Part shown: in pieces, positions 1 through 7,394 of the stretch
Layout: each line of letters starts with the position of its first letter
Position numbering within the stretch: the stretch's first letter is position 1
Source: JBDTMT01 sp033764095
GTDB taxonomy: Bacteria > Desulfobacterota > Binatia > HRBIN30 > CADEER01
Direction: 5' to 3'
Length of the DNA: 36,813 nt
Assembly (NCBI GenBank): GCA_033764095.1
Contig: JANRJF010000405.1
Coordinates: 1 to 36,813 of the forward strand
Made by a program: the position numbers and the translations under genes
Notes under the pieces: model-generated
What the model saw: only the letters and a program-made list of their open reading frames with translations
Database searches by the model: none
Told to the model about the DNA's origin: nothing

Positions 1-89
1 GTATGTGGGTTTTTACCCCTGGGATAACAGGGTTTTCCCGCAGGTGGTCTTCGGCCGTTAAATCGGTGTAATCCGGGGCTACACCCCGC
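1..89. other. Non-coding edge with hairpins and a partial GGTGTAATCC repeat
   Basis: No gene is supported here. Just downstream of the permease stop (read on the minus strand) is a hairpin CGGGG-TGTAG-CCCCG without a T-tract. Near 15-36 an imperfect stem (ACCCCTG/CAGGGT) is followed by TTTT on the plus strand, so it could be a weak terminator for a plus-strand gene outside the window. The text AAATCGGTGTAATCCGG near 60-76 resembles the GGATTACACGGAT repeat found again at 14901-15004. Confidence 0.4.
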
Positions 90-1706
90 TCATCGAGTAC
101 GCACGCGCGACATCACGACGAAGAACAGCGCGCACAGCAGGTAGCCCGTCGCCCAGCGCCAGCCGGTGGCGAGCCCGATGTCGTAGAGGCCGCCGGCCGG
201 GGTGAGGGTGCCGGCATGGACGAAGCCGAAGAACGCGGCGACGCCGCCGATCAGCGCCCACACCGCGGCGCGGTTGAAGCGGCCGTCGATCAACGCCGCG
301 CTGAGCGCCGACCAGACCATCGACGTGACCATGAAGCCCTGCGAGAGCGCCGTCAGGCCGTCGAGGTTGAGACCGTTCTGCGCGAACGCCGCCGGCGCCG
401 CCAGGGCGCGCGCGGCGAGGCCGGGATCGCCGCCGACCGCGCCGGCGGCGTTGAGGGTCTGGGTGAGCACCAACACGCCCCAGCCGGCGATGGCGGGGAA
501 CAGGCCGATCGCCACCGCCGGGGCGTGCGCGCTCGGCGTCGCCTGGAACGCCTGCGCGGTGATGACGATGCCGATCCACAGGACGATCGCCATGCCGGCT
601 TCCATCGGCACCAGCGCGTTGATCAGGCCGGTGAGACCGAGGAGCGCGATCAGCGTGAAGAACATGCCGTTCAGCACCGAGTAGCCCGAGCGCGCGCCGA
701 GCCCCTTCCAGCCCGGGTGGCCGATGTAGATGGTGGTCGGGAAGCAGGAGCCGAACAGCGCCGCGGCGACCGAGCCGACGCCGTTGACGGCGAGCGAGGG
801 CAGCGTCGGATAGCGATCGCCGGCGGCGTCGGCCGACTCGATGTTCTGCAGCGAGCCGAGCACGTTGAACAGCCCCATCGGCAGCACCACCGGCACCAGG
901 TACTGGCGCAGCAGCGGATGGGTCAGGCCGGCGAGCAGATCGCCGACCACCGGCAGCGGCCAGTAGACGCCGACCGTGCCGACCGCCTCGCGCAGATGCG
1001 CGGCGTTCACCGGCGAGGCCATGCCGGCGGCGCTCAGGCCCCACGCCGCGAGACTGCCGAGCGCCAGCGCCAGCGCGCCGCCGGGAATGTGACCGGGCAG
1101 CGGCAGGTGCGCGAAGTAGGTGGTGAGGATGACGCCGAGCGGCAGCATCGCCACCAGCGGCGCGGCGAAGGTCTTGATGGCGAAGTCGATGGCGATGAAG
1201 CTCACCGCGATCCCGGCCAGCGTCGAGAGCAGCGCCGCGCGCGGCGCGAACTGGCGCACGCGCTCGGCGATCGGCGCGCAGGCAAGCTCGATGACGCCCG
1301 ACAGCACGCACGCCGCCAGGCCGAGCTGCCAGGCCAGGCGGGCGGCGTCGGCGGCGGTCGCGCCGGCCGCCTCGGCGGCGAGCTTGACCGGCAGCATGAC
1401 CAGGAAGACGTGCGCGAAGAGCGACACGGTGTTGATGCCGTAGGGCAGCGCGGTGACGTCGCGCCGGCGCGACGCCGCGCTCAGGCGCTGCGCCTGCCAG
1501 GCGTAGAACAGGTTGCCGATCAGGATCGACACCGCCGCGCCGGGCAGGATCACCTCGAGCACCAGCGCGAGCGGGAAGCCGAGCACGCCGGTGCACAGCC
1601 CGAGGATGAGGAGGAACTGGATCAGGTTGTCGATGGCGAGGCCGAAGAAGCCATCGACATCACCGGCCGTGAACAGCGGCTGCGGGCGAGCGGGCGGACG
1701 CGGCAT
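90..1706 (-). CDS. NCS2-type (xanthine/uracil/purine-like) membrane permease
   Basis: This 538-aa polytopic inner-membrane protein probably imports a nucleobase or related small anion. The sequence is a succession of hydrophobic segments from about residue 20 to the C-terminus. It carries the NCS2/AzgA-like stretch NIESADAAGDRYPTL in the middle, followed by FGSCFPTTIYIGHPGWK, which is where substrate-binding residues lie in this superfamily. The N-terminus MPRPPARPQPLFTAGDVDGFF is short and proline-rich and leads directly into the first helix, so the ATG at 1706 is accepted. The length fits the family (430-540 aa). The substrate cannot be read from sequence; the protein is only distantly like characterised adenine/guanine permeases. 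The gene follows ahpD on the same strand, but a palindromic repeat (1780-1870) separates them, so co-transcription is doubtful. Confidence 0.8.
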   Translation of the reverse strand: MPRPPARPQPLFTAGDVDGFFGLAIDNLIQFLLILGLCTGVLGFPLALVLEVILPGAAVSILIGNLFYAWQAQRLSAASRRRDVTALPYGINTVSLFAHVFLVMLPVKLAAEAAGATAADAARLAWQLGLAACVLSGVIELACAPIAERVRQFAPRAALLSTLAGIAVSFIAIDFAIKTFAAPLVAMLPLGVILTTYFAHLPLPGHIPGGALALALGSLAAWGLSAAGMASPVNAAHLREAVGTVGVYWPLPVVGDLLAGLTHPLLRQYLVPVVLPMGLFNVLGSLQNIESADAAGDRYPTLPSLAVNGVGSVAAALFGSCFPTTIYIGHPGWKGLGARSGYSVLNGMFFTLIALLGLTGLINALVPMEAGMAIVLWIGIVITAQAFQATPSAHAPAVAIGLFPAIAGWGVLVLTQTLNAAGAVGGDPGLAARALAAPAAFAQNGLNLDGLTALSQGFMVTSMVWSALSAALIDGRFNRAAVWALIGGVAAFFGFVHAGTLTPAGGLYDIGLATGWRWATGYLLCALFFVVMSRVRTR

Positions 1707-1779
1707 GGCGCGTCACAGGCCAGACGAGATTCGAATTGTAAAGCAGGGGCCGGCGCGCGCGTGCTCAACCCGCGTGGGA

Positions 1780-1870
1780 GGCTGTTAGGCTGCTAGGCTG
1801 TTACGCTGTTAGGGGGAAGAGATCTTGAGCTCCCCCTTAACAGCCAACAGCCTAACAGCGAACAGCCTAA
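1780..1870. repeat. Palindromic element, word GGCTGTTA/TAACAGCC
   Basis: The left arm (1780-1817) is made of repeated GGCTGTTA-like words and ends in AGGGGGA. The right arm (1831-1870) is the reverse complement, starting TCCCCCTTAACAGCC. The spacer is about 13 nt (AGAGATCTTGAGC). The outermost right-hand word supplies the TAG stop codon of ahpD. The same word family recurs at 11015-11101. Confidence 0.85.
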
Positions 1871-2385
1871 TCCAGCTCCAGCGCGCAGGCGACGCCGTGC
1901 ACCACCGCGGCGATGCGCAGCGCGTCGACGACGGCATCGGGCGGCAGGCCGCCGGCGGTGACGGTCTTCTCGTGCGCCTTCAGACACACGTCACAGCCGT
2001 TGACGGCGCTGACCGCCAGGCACATCAGCTCGAAGTCGAGCTTCGGCCCCGCCGGCTTGGCGACGCGCTGCATGCGCAGGCGCGCCGGCCGGGTCTCGTA
2101 GTTCTCGCCCAGCATGTGGCGCGCGCGATAGAAGACGTTGTTCATCCCCATCAGCGCGGCGGCGGCGCGTGCGTCGTCGAGCGTCGCGTCGTCGAGGCCG
2201 TCGGCGCGGCCGGCCTCGATCAGAGCGTCGCGCAGGCCGGGATTGCGGGCGGCGAACGCGCTGGCGACGGCGCACCCCCAGCGTTGCGCCGGGGTGAGCG
2301 CCTCCGCCGCCAGGACGTTCTGCAGGCCGATCTTCAGGTCGCGTGCCGCCTCCGGCAGCGAGTCGCGCAAAGCGTCGAGCGACAC
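1867..2385 (-). CDS. ahpD: AhpD, alkylhydroperoxidase/AhpC-reducing carboxymuconolactone-fold protein
   Basis: This 172-aa protein is predicted to reduce AhpC and to have peroxidase activity of its own, as in Mycobacterium tuberculosis. The catalytic motif is complete: E119, then C131-D-V-C134 with H138 (VNGCDVCLKAHEKTV), one residue offset from M. tuberculosis AhpD (E118, C130, C133, H137). The start is GTG at 2385, because a strong AGGAGG lies six bases upstream and the start is 11 bp after the ahpC stop; the reading frame stays open upstream but overlaps ahpC. The length matches the family. It is almost certainly co-transcribed with ahpC. The TAG stop lies at the edge of the palindromic repeat 1780-1870, so the mRNA would end its coding part in a strong hairpin. 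Confidence 0.93.
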   Translation of the reverse strand: MSLDALRDSLPEAARDLKIGLQNVLAAEALTPAQRWGCAVASAFAARNPGLRDALIEAGRADGLDDATLDDARAAAALMGMNNVFYRARHMLGENYETRPARLRMQRVAKPAGPKLDFELMCLAVSAVNGCDVCLKAHEKTVTAGGLPPDAVVDALRIAAVVHGVACALELD

Positions 2386-2396
2386 GTCGATCCTCC

Positions 2397-2936
2397 TCAC
2401 ACGTTCAGGGTGGGCTCGCCCTTCTGCCAGTTGCAGGGACAAAGCTCGTCGGTCTGCAGCGCGTCGAGCGTGCGCAGCACCTCGTTGACGTTGCGGCCGA
2501 CCGACAGGTCGTTGACCGAGACGAAACGGATGATGCCGTCCGGGTCGACGATGAAGGTCGCGCGCAGCGCCACGCCGGCCTGCGCGTGCAGGATGCCGAG
2601 GCCCTCGGGACCAGCGAGCGCGGGCGGAACGTGGATCATCGGGAACGGCAGGTCGCGCAGATCCTCGTGCGCCTGGCGCCAGGCCAGGTGCGAGAACTCG
2701 TTGTCGGTGCTGCCGCCGAGGATGACGGCGTCGCGGTCGGCGAAGTCGCCGGCGCGCTTGCCGAACTCGGCGATCTCGGTCGGGCAGACGAACGTGAAGT
2801 CCTTCGGCCAGAAGAACAGCACCAGCCACTTGCCGGGAAAATCCTTGTTCGAGACGGCGCGGAACTCCTTGCCCTTCTCGCGGCTCACCACGCCCTGCAC
2901 CGTGAACTCGGGCAGGCGATCTCCAACGGTCAACAT
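2397..2936 (-). CDS. ahpC: AhpC, 2-Cys peroxiredoxin (actinobacterial three-Cys type)
   Basis: This cytosolic peroxiredoxin of 179 aa reduces H2O2, organic peroxides and peroxynitrite. The peroxidatic Cys51 is in the FTFVCPTE motif. C-terminal Cys166 and Cys168 (ELCPCNW) reproduce the two resolving cysteines known from M. tuberculosis AhpC, which is recycled by AhpD rather than AhpF. The immediately following ahpD fits that chemistry. The ATG at 2936 begins MLTVGDRLPEFTV, the usual family start, with AAGGAGAC upstream. A TATCAG-N9-CTGATA inverted repeat lies 60-80 bp upstream (2998-3018), so peroxide-responsive control is plausible. No oxyR-like gene is seen in the window. Confidence 0.95.
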   Translation of the reverse strand: MLTVGDRLPEFTVQGVVSREKGKEFRAVSNKDFPGKWLVLFFWPKDFTFVCPTEIAEFGKRAGDFADRDAVILGGSTDNEFSHLAWRQAHEDLRDLPFPMIHVPPALAGPEGLGILHAQAGVALRATFIVDPDGIIRFVSVNDLSVGRNVNEVLRTLDALQTDELCPCNWQKGEPTLNV

Positions 2937-2997
2937 CGGTCAGGTCTCCTTCGGACGGTCGAGTCGGCGCCGCTCACCGGCGCCGCTGAGTAGGCCT

Positions 2998-3018
2998 TAT
3001 CAGTAATGAATCCTGATA
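2998..3018. promoter_or_regulatory. Candidate operator upstream of ahpC-ahpD (TATCAG-N9-CTGATA)
   Basis: A perfect 6-bp inverted repeat, TATCAG and CTGATA separated by TAATGAATC, stands in an AT-rich island in an otherwise GC-rich gap. On the minus strand a weak TTGAAC (-35-like) precedes it by a few bases. Size and symmetry fit a dimeric regulator; the regulator is unknown and the sequence does not match the OxyR ATAG/CTAT pattern well. Confidence 0.4.
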
Positions 3019-3109
3019 TCGGTTCAAGATGGGCGGCGGAGAAAAGCGCTTATGGCTGATCGCCGATGGCTTATCGTCGGAGAGCGATCCGGCGATACGC
3101 CGCCGGGGC

Positions 3110-5485
3110 TCAGCCGGCGGTGGCCGAGAGCCGACCGCCTGCGGTTGGCCCGATCAGGCGGAAGACCGGCTGCGGCTGGTGGAAGCCCTTGAAGGTCAGA
3201 TCGCCGAGCGGCTCGGCGAGAAAGCCGCGCTCCAGCGCGCCGTAGCTGCGCGCGCTGATCAGGATCTCGCCCGGCGCGGCGGCGTCGGAGAGGCGAGCGG
3301 CGAGATTGGTGACGTTGCCGATGACGGCGTAGTCGCGGCGGCCCTCGTAGCCGATGAAGCCGCAGGTGGCGTAGCCGGTGTGGATACCGACGCCGATGTG
3401 GATCATGTAGCCCTGTCGCGTCCAGATCCCGCGCAGGCGGGTGACGTCGTCGCGCATCGCCAGCGCCAGCCGCGCGGCGCGCTCGATGTGGTCGGGCTGG
3501 TCGACCGGGTCGTTGAAGAACACCATCAACCCGTCGCCGGCGAAATGCTCGAGTGTGCCGCCGGCCTCGGCGATGCGCGCGCCGACGGCGGCGTGGTACT
3601 CGCCCAGCGTGGCGATCACCTCCTCGGGCTCGACGCTGTCGGAGAAGGCGGTGAAGCCGCGCAGGTCGGCGAACAGCACGGTGACCAGCTTGCGCTGGTT
3701 GCCGAGCTCGGCGGCGCCGCCGCGCGCCATCACCTGGTCGATGATCTGCGGCGGGAAGAAGCGCTTGAGGTCGGCGAACTCCAGCTCGCGGCGGCGCAGC
3801 TGTTCGGTCGCCTCGACGCGCATCAGCGCCTGGCCGGCCTGTTGCGCCACGTTGGCCAGCGCGTCGAGCTCGTCGGCCTCGTAGGGATCGCCGCTGGCGC
3901 GCGGGCCGATCGCCAGGCCGCCGATGACGCGTTGCGCGTGCACCAGCGGCAGCAGCAGGTCGGCGCCGAGGCGGTCGAAGCCGGCGCGGCACTCCTCGCG
4001 AATATGGGTGAACTGCGGCTCGACGGTGAGTTGCTCGCGGCGGATCTCGCGGCGGGTCGCGCACAGGATCTGGATCAACAGCTCGCTGTCGAGCCCGTGC
4101 TGGCGATCGTCGGGCGGCAGGCCGACGCGGCGCCGGACCTCGCCGCCGCCGGTGGCGCGCGGCAGCAGGAAGGCGACCGCGCTGGTGGCGTCGCACAGCC
4201 GCGCCGGCGCGCTGGCCAGCGCGTCGAGCACCGCCTCGACCGACGGCGCGGTGGCGAGCTCGTCGCTGACGCCGCGCAGCAGCTCGGGAAAGCGCGCGCG
4301 CTGCGGATAGAGCACGCGGTTCAGGCGCGCGTCGAAGCGCGGCCAGTAGTACAGCAGCGGGAAGAGCAGCACCGCGACCAGGTACGGCCGCATGTTGACC
4401 AGGAACAGCGCGACGACGCTCAGCACCGCCACCGCGGCGGTGTACAGCACGGCGCGGCGTACCGCGATGCGCGCGTTGAGCAGCGCCGGGCGCAGCGTGA
4501 TGCGCGCCAGCGCCAGCACGAAGAAGGCGAGCGGCCACATCAGGAAGCGGTTGTCGATCTCGATCACGCCGATCAGCTCGCGGGTGAACTGCACGACGGC
4601 GAACGGCACGATGCCGAGCAGCGCGCCGCCGAGCAGGATGCGGGCGCGCTGCGCCACCAGCGGGTCGCTGGCGCGCAGCGCCAGCCCGGCGCTGCGCGCG
4701 ATCAACGCCGAAATCGACGCCAGCAACACCGCCGAGCCCACCGCGCGCGTGTACGCGAACGGGCCGACGTATTGCCGGTGCCAGGCGATCAGGTTGGCGC
4801 CGCCCTGCGCCATGCCGGCGATGTAGATCGCCCACAACACGCCGCGCCGCTCGAGCAGCCAGCGGTGCGGCACCGGGAAGGCGAGCGCGGTGTGGAACGG
4901 CAGGTAGATCACCACGCCGACGCAGAACAGGAAGTACGCCGCGTGGCCGCCGGAGTCGGTCGGGACGAAGACGGTGAGCAGCGTCGCGCTGACGAAGGTG
5001 GACAGCGACAGCAGCGCCCAGCTGGCGAGCTCGTACGGGCGCAGGACGAAGGTGACGACGCCGACGGCGAGGAAGAACACGCCGATGACGTCCGAAGCGC
5101 CCATGGTGAAGGCGAAATCCCCCCACTGCCAGGGCCGCACCGGCAGCACCAGCTCGCGCACGCCGCCGTGCACCGAGCGGAACACCAGCGTGTTGGTGCT
5201 GCCCAGCTCGGTGCGCGCGCCCGGTCCGGTCGTGTGTCCGGTGCGCAGGTGCGGCGGCAGTGGAAGGCCGTTGATGCTGAGCACCAGGCCGCCGCCGCGC
5301 AGGCCGGCCTCGGAGGCATCCTCGTTGGTCGGCGAGGCATAGGGGCCGTCGAGCAGCCAGCCGACGTTTGCCGTGCCCAGGCGGTCGAACTTGTCGACCA
5401 CGGCGATCGCCACACCGAGCAGCGACACGGCCACCAACGCCGCGAAGAGCGCTTGCTGCCCGAGGGTGCCGTCCCGGAGCCGCAT
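3110..5485 (-). CDS. Membrane-bound class III nucleotide cyclase with GAF domain, atypical specificity residues
   Basis: This 791-aa protein has an N-terminal membrane helix (about 8-28), an exported segment of about 100 residues with a PDZ-like look (GLVLSINGLPLPPHL), then roughly seven hydrophobic segments (about 130-390). A GAF-like sensor region follows (about 430-565), then a short helix (LRRRELEFADL) and a C-terminal class III cyclase domain (598-780). The metal-binding aspartates are present (D607 in LFADLRGFT, D651 in FAGDGLMVFF), as are the transition-state Asn727 and Arg731 (NVTNLAARL). The residue that is Lys in canonical adenylyl cyclases is His647 (TLEHFAGDG), and the Asp/Thr partner appears to be Ala720, so the purine substrate is uncertain. 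The ATG at 5485 is chosen because it directly precedes the first membrane helix; a longer form to 5599 would overlap the divergent hydrolase. No partner is encoded next to it. Confidence 0.88.
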   Translation of the reverse strand: MRLRDGTLGQQALFAALVAVSLLGVAIAVVDKFDRLGTANVGWLLDGPYASPTNEDASEAGLRGGGLVLSINGLPLPPHLRTGHTTGPGARTELGSTNTLVFRSVHGGVRELVLPVRPWQWGDFAFTMGASDVIGVFFLAVGVVTFVLRPYELASWALLSLSTFVSATLLTVFVPTDSGGHAAYFLFCVGVVIYLPFHTALAFPVPHRWLLERRGVLWAIYIAGMAQGGANLIAWHRQYVGPFAYTRAVGSAVLLASISALIARSAGLALRASDPLVAQRARILLGGALLGIVPFAVVQFTRELIGVIEIDNRFLMWPLAFFVLALARITLRPALLNARIAVRRAVLYTAAVAVLSVVALFLVNMRPYLVAVLLFPLLYYWPRFDARLNRVLYPQRARFPELLRGVSDELATAPSVEAVLDALASAPARLCDATSAVAFLLPRATGGGEVRRRVGLPPDDRQHGLDSELLIQILCATRREIRREQLTVEPQFTHIREECRAGFDRLGADLLLPLVHAQRVIGGLAIGPRASGDPYEADELDALANVAQQAGQALMRVEATEQLRRRELEFADLKRFFPPQIIDQVMARGGAAELGNQRKLVTVLFADLRGFTAFSDSVEPEEVIATLGEYHAAVGARIAEAGGTLEHFAGDGLMVFFNDPVDQPDHIERAARLALAMRDDVTRLRGIWTRQGYMIHIGVGIHTGYATCGFIGYEGRRDYAVIGNVTNLAARLSDAAAPGEILISARSYGALERGFLAEPLGDLTFKGFHQPQPVFRLIGPTAGGRLSATAG

Positions 5486-5517
5486 GAGGCGACAGCCTAG
5501 CAGCCCGTGCGAACCGG

Positions 5518-6576
5518 TTGAACCGGGGACCCATTGACCGGCGCCGGGTTTCCGATCACGGATGGCCGGCGACGGAGCCGACCACGACCAGCCAGCCACC
5601 AGTATCCCCGCTCGCGCTGCCGCCGTTCCGCGCCCGGCCGCCGTGGCTGGGCGCCGATCTGCAGACCGTGCGCAACATGCTGCGCCCGCCGCGTCCGGCG
5701 GCGACGCCCGGCGAGCGCCTGCTGCTGCCGCTCGCCGACGGCTCGGGCGACTGCCTGGCCGGACTGCTGCAACGGCCGGCGGGCGGGCCGCGCGCGCCGC
5801 TGGCCGTCCTGCTGCACGGTCTGTCGGGCGGCGAGGACAGTCCCTACATGCAGGTCAGCGCCGCGGCGCTGGTCGCCGCCGGCCATCCGGTGCTGCGCCT
5901 CAACCTGCGCGGCGCCGGCGCCTCGCGCCCGCTGTGCCGCTTCCAGTACCACGCCGGCCGCACCGCCGATCTGCGCGACGCACTGGCGGCGCTCGATCCC
6001 TCGCTCACCGACTCCGGCGTGCTGCTGGTCGGCTACTCGCTGGGCGGCAACATGCTGCTCAAGTTCCTCGCCGAGCACGCCGACGGCTTCCCGATCCGGG
6101 CCGCGGCCGCGGTCTCCGCGCCGATCGACCTCGCCGCCGCGGCGCGCCGCATCCTCATGCCGCGCAACCGCGTCTACCACTGGAACCTGCTGCGGGCGAT
6201 GAAGATCGAGGCCCTGTCGGCCGGCGCCGAGCTGACCGCCGACGAACGCCGCGCCATCGATACGGCGCGCTCGATCGTCGAGTTCGACGATCGCTTCGTT
6301 GCGCCGCGCAACGATTTCGCCGGCGCCGCCGACTACTACGCGCGCAGCTCCGCCGAGCGCTACCTGCCCGCCATCCGCACGCCGACGCTGATCGTGCACG
6401 CGCTCGACGACCCCTGGATCCCGCCCGACGCCTACCGCCGCGTCGCCTGGCCGGCGCTACCGCGCCTCACCCCACTGCTCAGCGACGGCGGCGGCCACGT
6501 CGGCTTCCACGCCCGCGACCACCGCCTGCCCTGGCACGACCGCGCCATCGCCGCCTTCTTCGCCGCAGAGCGCTGA
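5518..6576 (+). CDS. YheT-family alpha/beta hydrolase
   Basis: This 352-aa predicted serine hydrolase belongs to the YheT/COG0429 group, whose members act on short esters or are membrane-associated lipases of unknown substrate. The triad is visible: nucleophile Ser174 in VGYSLGGN, Asp298 in HALDDPW, His327 in GGGHVGF; the oxyanion region is LLHGLSGGEDSPY (98-110). The family signature PPWLGADLQT near residue 41-50 is present. The only in-frame start after the upstream stop is TTG at 5518, without a convincing ribosome binding site, so the first 30 or so low-complexity residues are uncertain. It is divergent from the cyclase gene, with only 32 bp between starts, so the two share a promoter region. 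Confidence 0.88.
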   Translation: MNRGPIDRRRVSDHGWPATEPTTTSQPPVSPLALPPFRARPPWLGADLQTVRNMLRPPRPAATPGERLLLPLADGSGDCLAGLLQRPAGGPRAPLAVLLHGLSGGEDSPYMQVSAAALVAAGHPVLRLNLRGAGASRPLCRFQYHAGRTADLRDALAALDPSLTDSGVLLVGYSLGGNMLLKFLAEHADGFPIRAAAAVSAPIDLAAAARRILMPRNRVYHWNLLRAMKIEALSAGAELTADERRAIDTARSIVEFDDRFVAPRNDFAGAADYYARSSAERYLPAIRTPTLIVHALDDPWIPPDAYRRVAWPALPRLTPLLSDGGGHVGFHARDHRLPWHDRAIAAFFAAER

Positions 6577-6622
6577 GCGCCGCCGTTGTGTCCCGGCGCC
6601 GGAGTGGAGTAGAGCAGCGCGC

Positions 6623-6796
6623 ATGACGCCGACCCATCGCCTGCTGCTCGCCGGGCTCGCCGTGTTGCTGGTCAGCACGCTCGCCGTCGCGGCGCTCTGG
6701 CCGCCGTCATCCGCGTCGCCGCCGACCGCGGTCGCGGCGCAGAATGCCGTCGCCCCCTCGTCGAGCGGCATCTTCCCCAAGGTCCTGAATCACTGA
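6623..6796 (+). CDS. Possible small single-pass membrane/secreted peptide (57 aa)
   Basis: This short frame starts at ATG and encodes a classic signal-anchor: MTPTHR, then a hydrophobic run LLLAGLAVLLVSTLAVAALW, then a Ser/Pro/Ala tail ending GIFPKVLNH. A purine-rich GGAGTGGAGTAG lies about 14 bp upstream, which is rather far. It follows the hydrolase by 46 bp on the same strand and overlaps the stop end of the opposite-strand SnoaL-like gene by 7 bp. The organisation Met-Arg-hydrophobic-small-tail is unlikely in random GC-rich sequence, but no family is recognised and the length is small. Confidence 0.45.
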   Translation: MTPTHRLLLAGLAVLLVSTLAVAALWPPSSASPPTAVAAQNAVAPSSSGIFPKVLNH

Positions 6797-7278
6797 GCGC
6801 CGACGTCGCGCAGGCTCGCGATGTCGTCGCGCTTCCACTCCTCGTGGAAGAGGTAGCGATAGCCGATGTGCGCGAACAACCAGGCGCCGTCGCGCCGCAC
6901 GTAGCGGTCCTCGTAGTAGGCGCCGATGCGGATGCCGCGGTTCTCGCGCGGGTTGAACATGTAGTTGTAGAGCGCCCACGTGCCGGTGGCGGTATCCGGC
7001 CCGGTGAGCGCGATCTCCGGATGATGGCCGTGGTGGATGGTCACCGAGCCGCGCTCGCGGCCAAGCGCTTCGCGCAGGAAGCCCATGATCGCGTCGCGGC
7101 CGCTGAACTCGTACTTGCCCGAGCTGTAACAGGTCGTCGCCTCGGGAATGAACAACGCCGCCAGGTCGTCGAACTGCTTGCAGTCGAGGAAGCGCCAGTA
7201 GCGGTACTTGAGCTGCTTGATCGCTTCGAGGTCCTCGAGCGCCGCGACGCGGCGGGCGAGGTCGGTCACATCGATCAT
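6790..7278 (-). CDS. SnoaL-like (NTF2-fold) protein, polyketide cyclase/dehydratase type
   Basis: This 162-aa cytosolic protein has the NTF2-like fold of SnoaL_4 proteins. The N-terminal helix DLEAIKQLKYRYWRFLDCK (about residues 16-34) and FDDLAALFIPEAT are family hallmarks. The alternating strands GSVTIHHGHHPEIAL and ATGTWALYNYMF, and the terminal AWLFAHIGYRYLFHE, complete the cone. Relatives include limonene hydroxylase-like, bile-acid dehydratase-like and scytalone dehydratase-like enzymes, so a small-molecule dehydratase or isomerase role is likely but the substrate is unknown. The ATG at 7278 is the natural family start. It lies downstream of the flavin monooxygenase gene on the same strand, separated by a palindromic repeat; the pairing suggests catabolism of a hydrophobic compound. 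Confidence 0.85.
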   Translation of the reverse strand: MIDVTDLARRVAALEDLEAIKQLKYRYWRFLDCKQFDDLAALFIPEATTCYSSGKYEFSGRDAIMGFLREALGRERGSVTIHHGHHPEIALTGPDTATGTWALYNYMFNPRENRGIRIGAYYEDRYVRRDGAWLFAHIGYRYLFHEEWKRDDIASLRDVGAQ

Positions 7279-7302
7279 GCGTGGCCTCCGACGAAGGGAG
7301 GC

Positions 7303-7391
7303 GTGACCGGTGACCGGTGACCAGTGACCGGGGAGGCACCGCTCTGACGAGCGGATCTCCTACCGGTCACCGGTCACTGGTCACTGGTCAC
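7303..7391. repeat. Palindromic element, word GTGACCGGTGACCAG
   Basis: The left arm (7303-7331) has four tandem GTGACCGG/GTGACCAG words, the spacer is about 30 nt, and the right arm (7362-7391) has four reverse-complement CCGGTCAC/CTGGTCAC words. The right arm begins immediately after the stop codon of the luciferase-like gene (minus strand). The same words recur at 8422-8484 and 10959-11195. Confidence 0.88.
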
Positions 7392-7394
7392 GCG

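Noticed and set aside
1867..2829. A single 320-codon minus-strand frame joining the ahpD region with upstream sequence
   Set aside because: Upstream part is the shadow of ahpC in another frame; the strong AGGAGG and the family N-terminus place the ahpD start at 2385.
2998..3018. OxyR-binding site
   Set aside because: The inverted repeat does not follow the ATAG/CTAT spacing of OxyR half-sites; kept only as an unassigned operator candidate.
3029..5500. Long plus-strand open frame (over 800 codons) opposite the membrane cyclase
   Set aside because: Arg/Gln/Glu/His/Ala-rich text with no domain motifs; typical antisense shadow in GC-rich DNA. The minus-strand protein has clear domains.
7303..7391. 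Possible CRISPR or tandem-repeat array
   Set aside because: Words are contiguous and arms are inverted around one spacer; there are no regular unique spacers and no cas genes.
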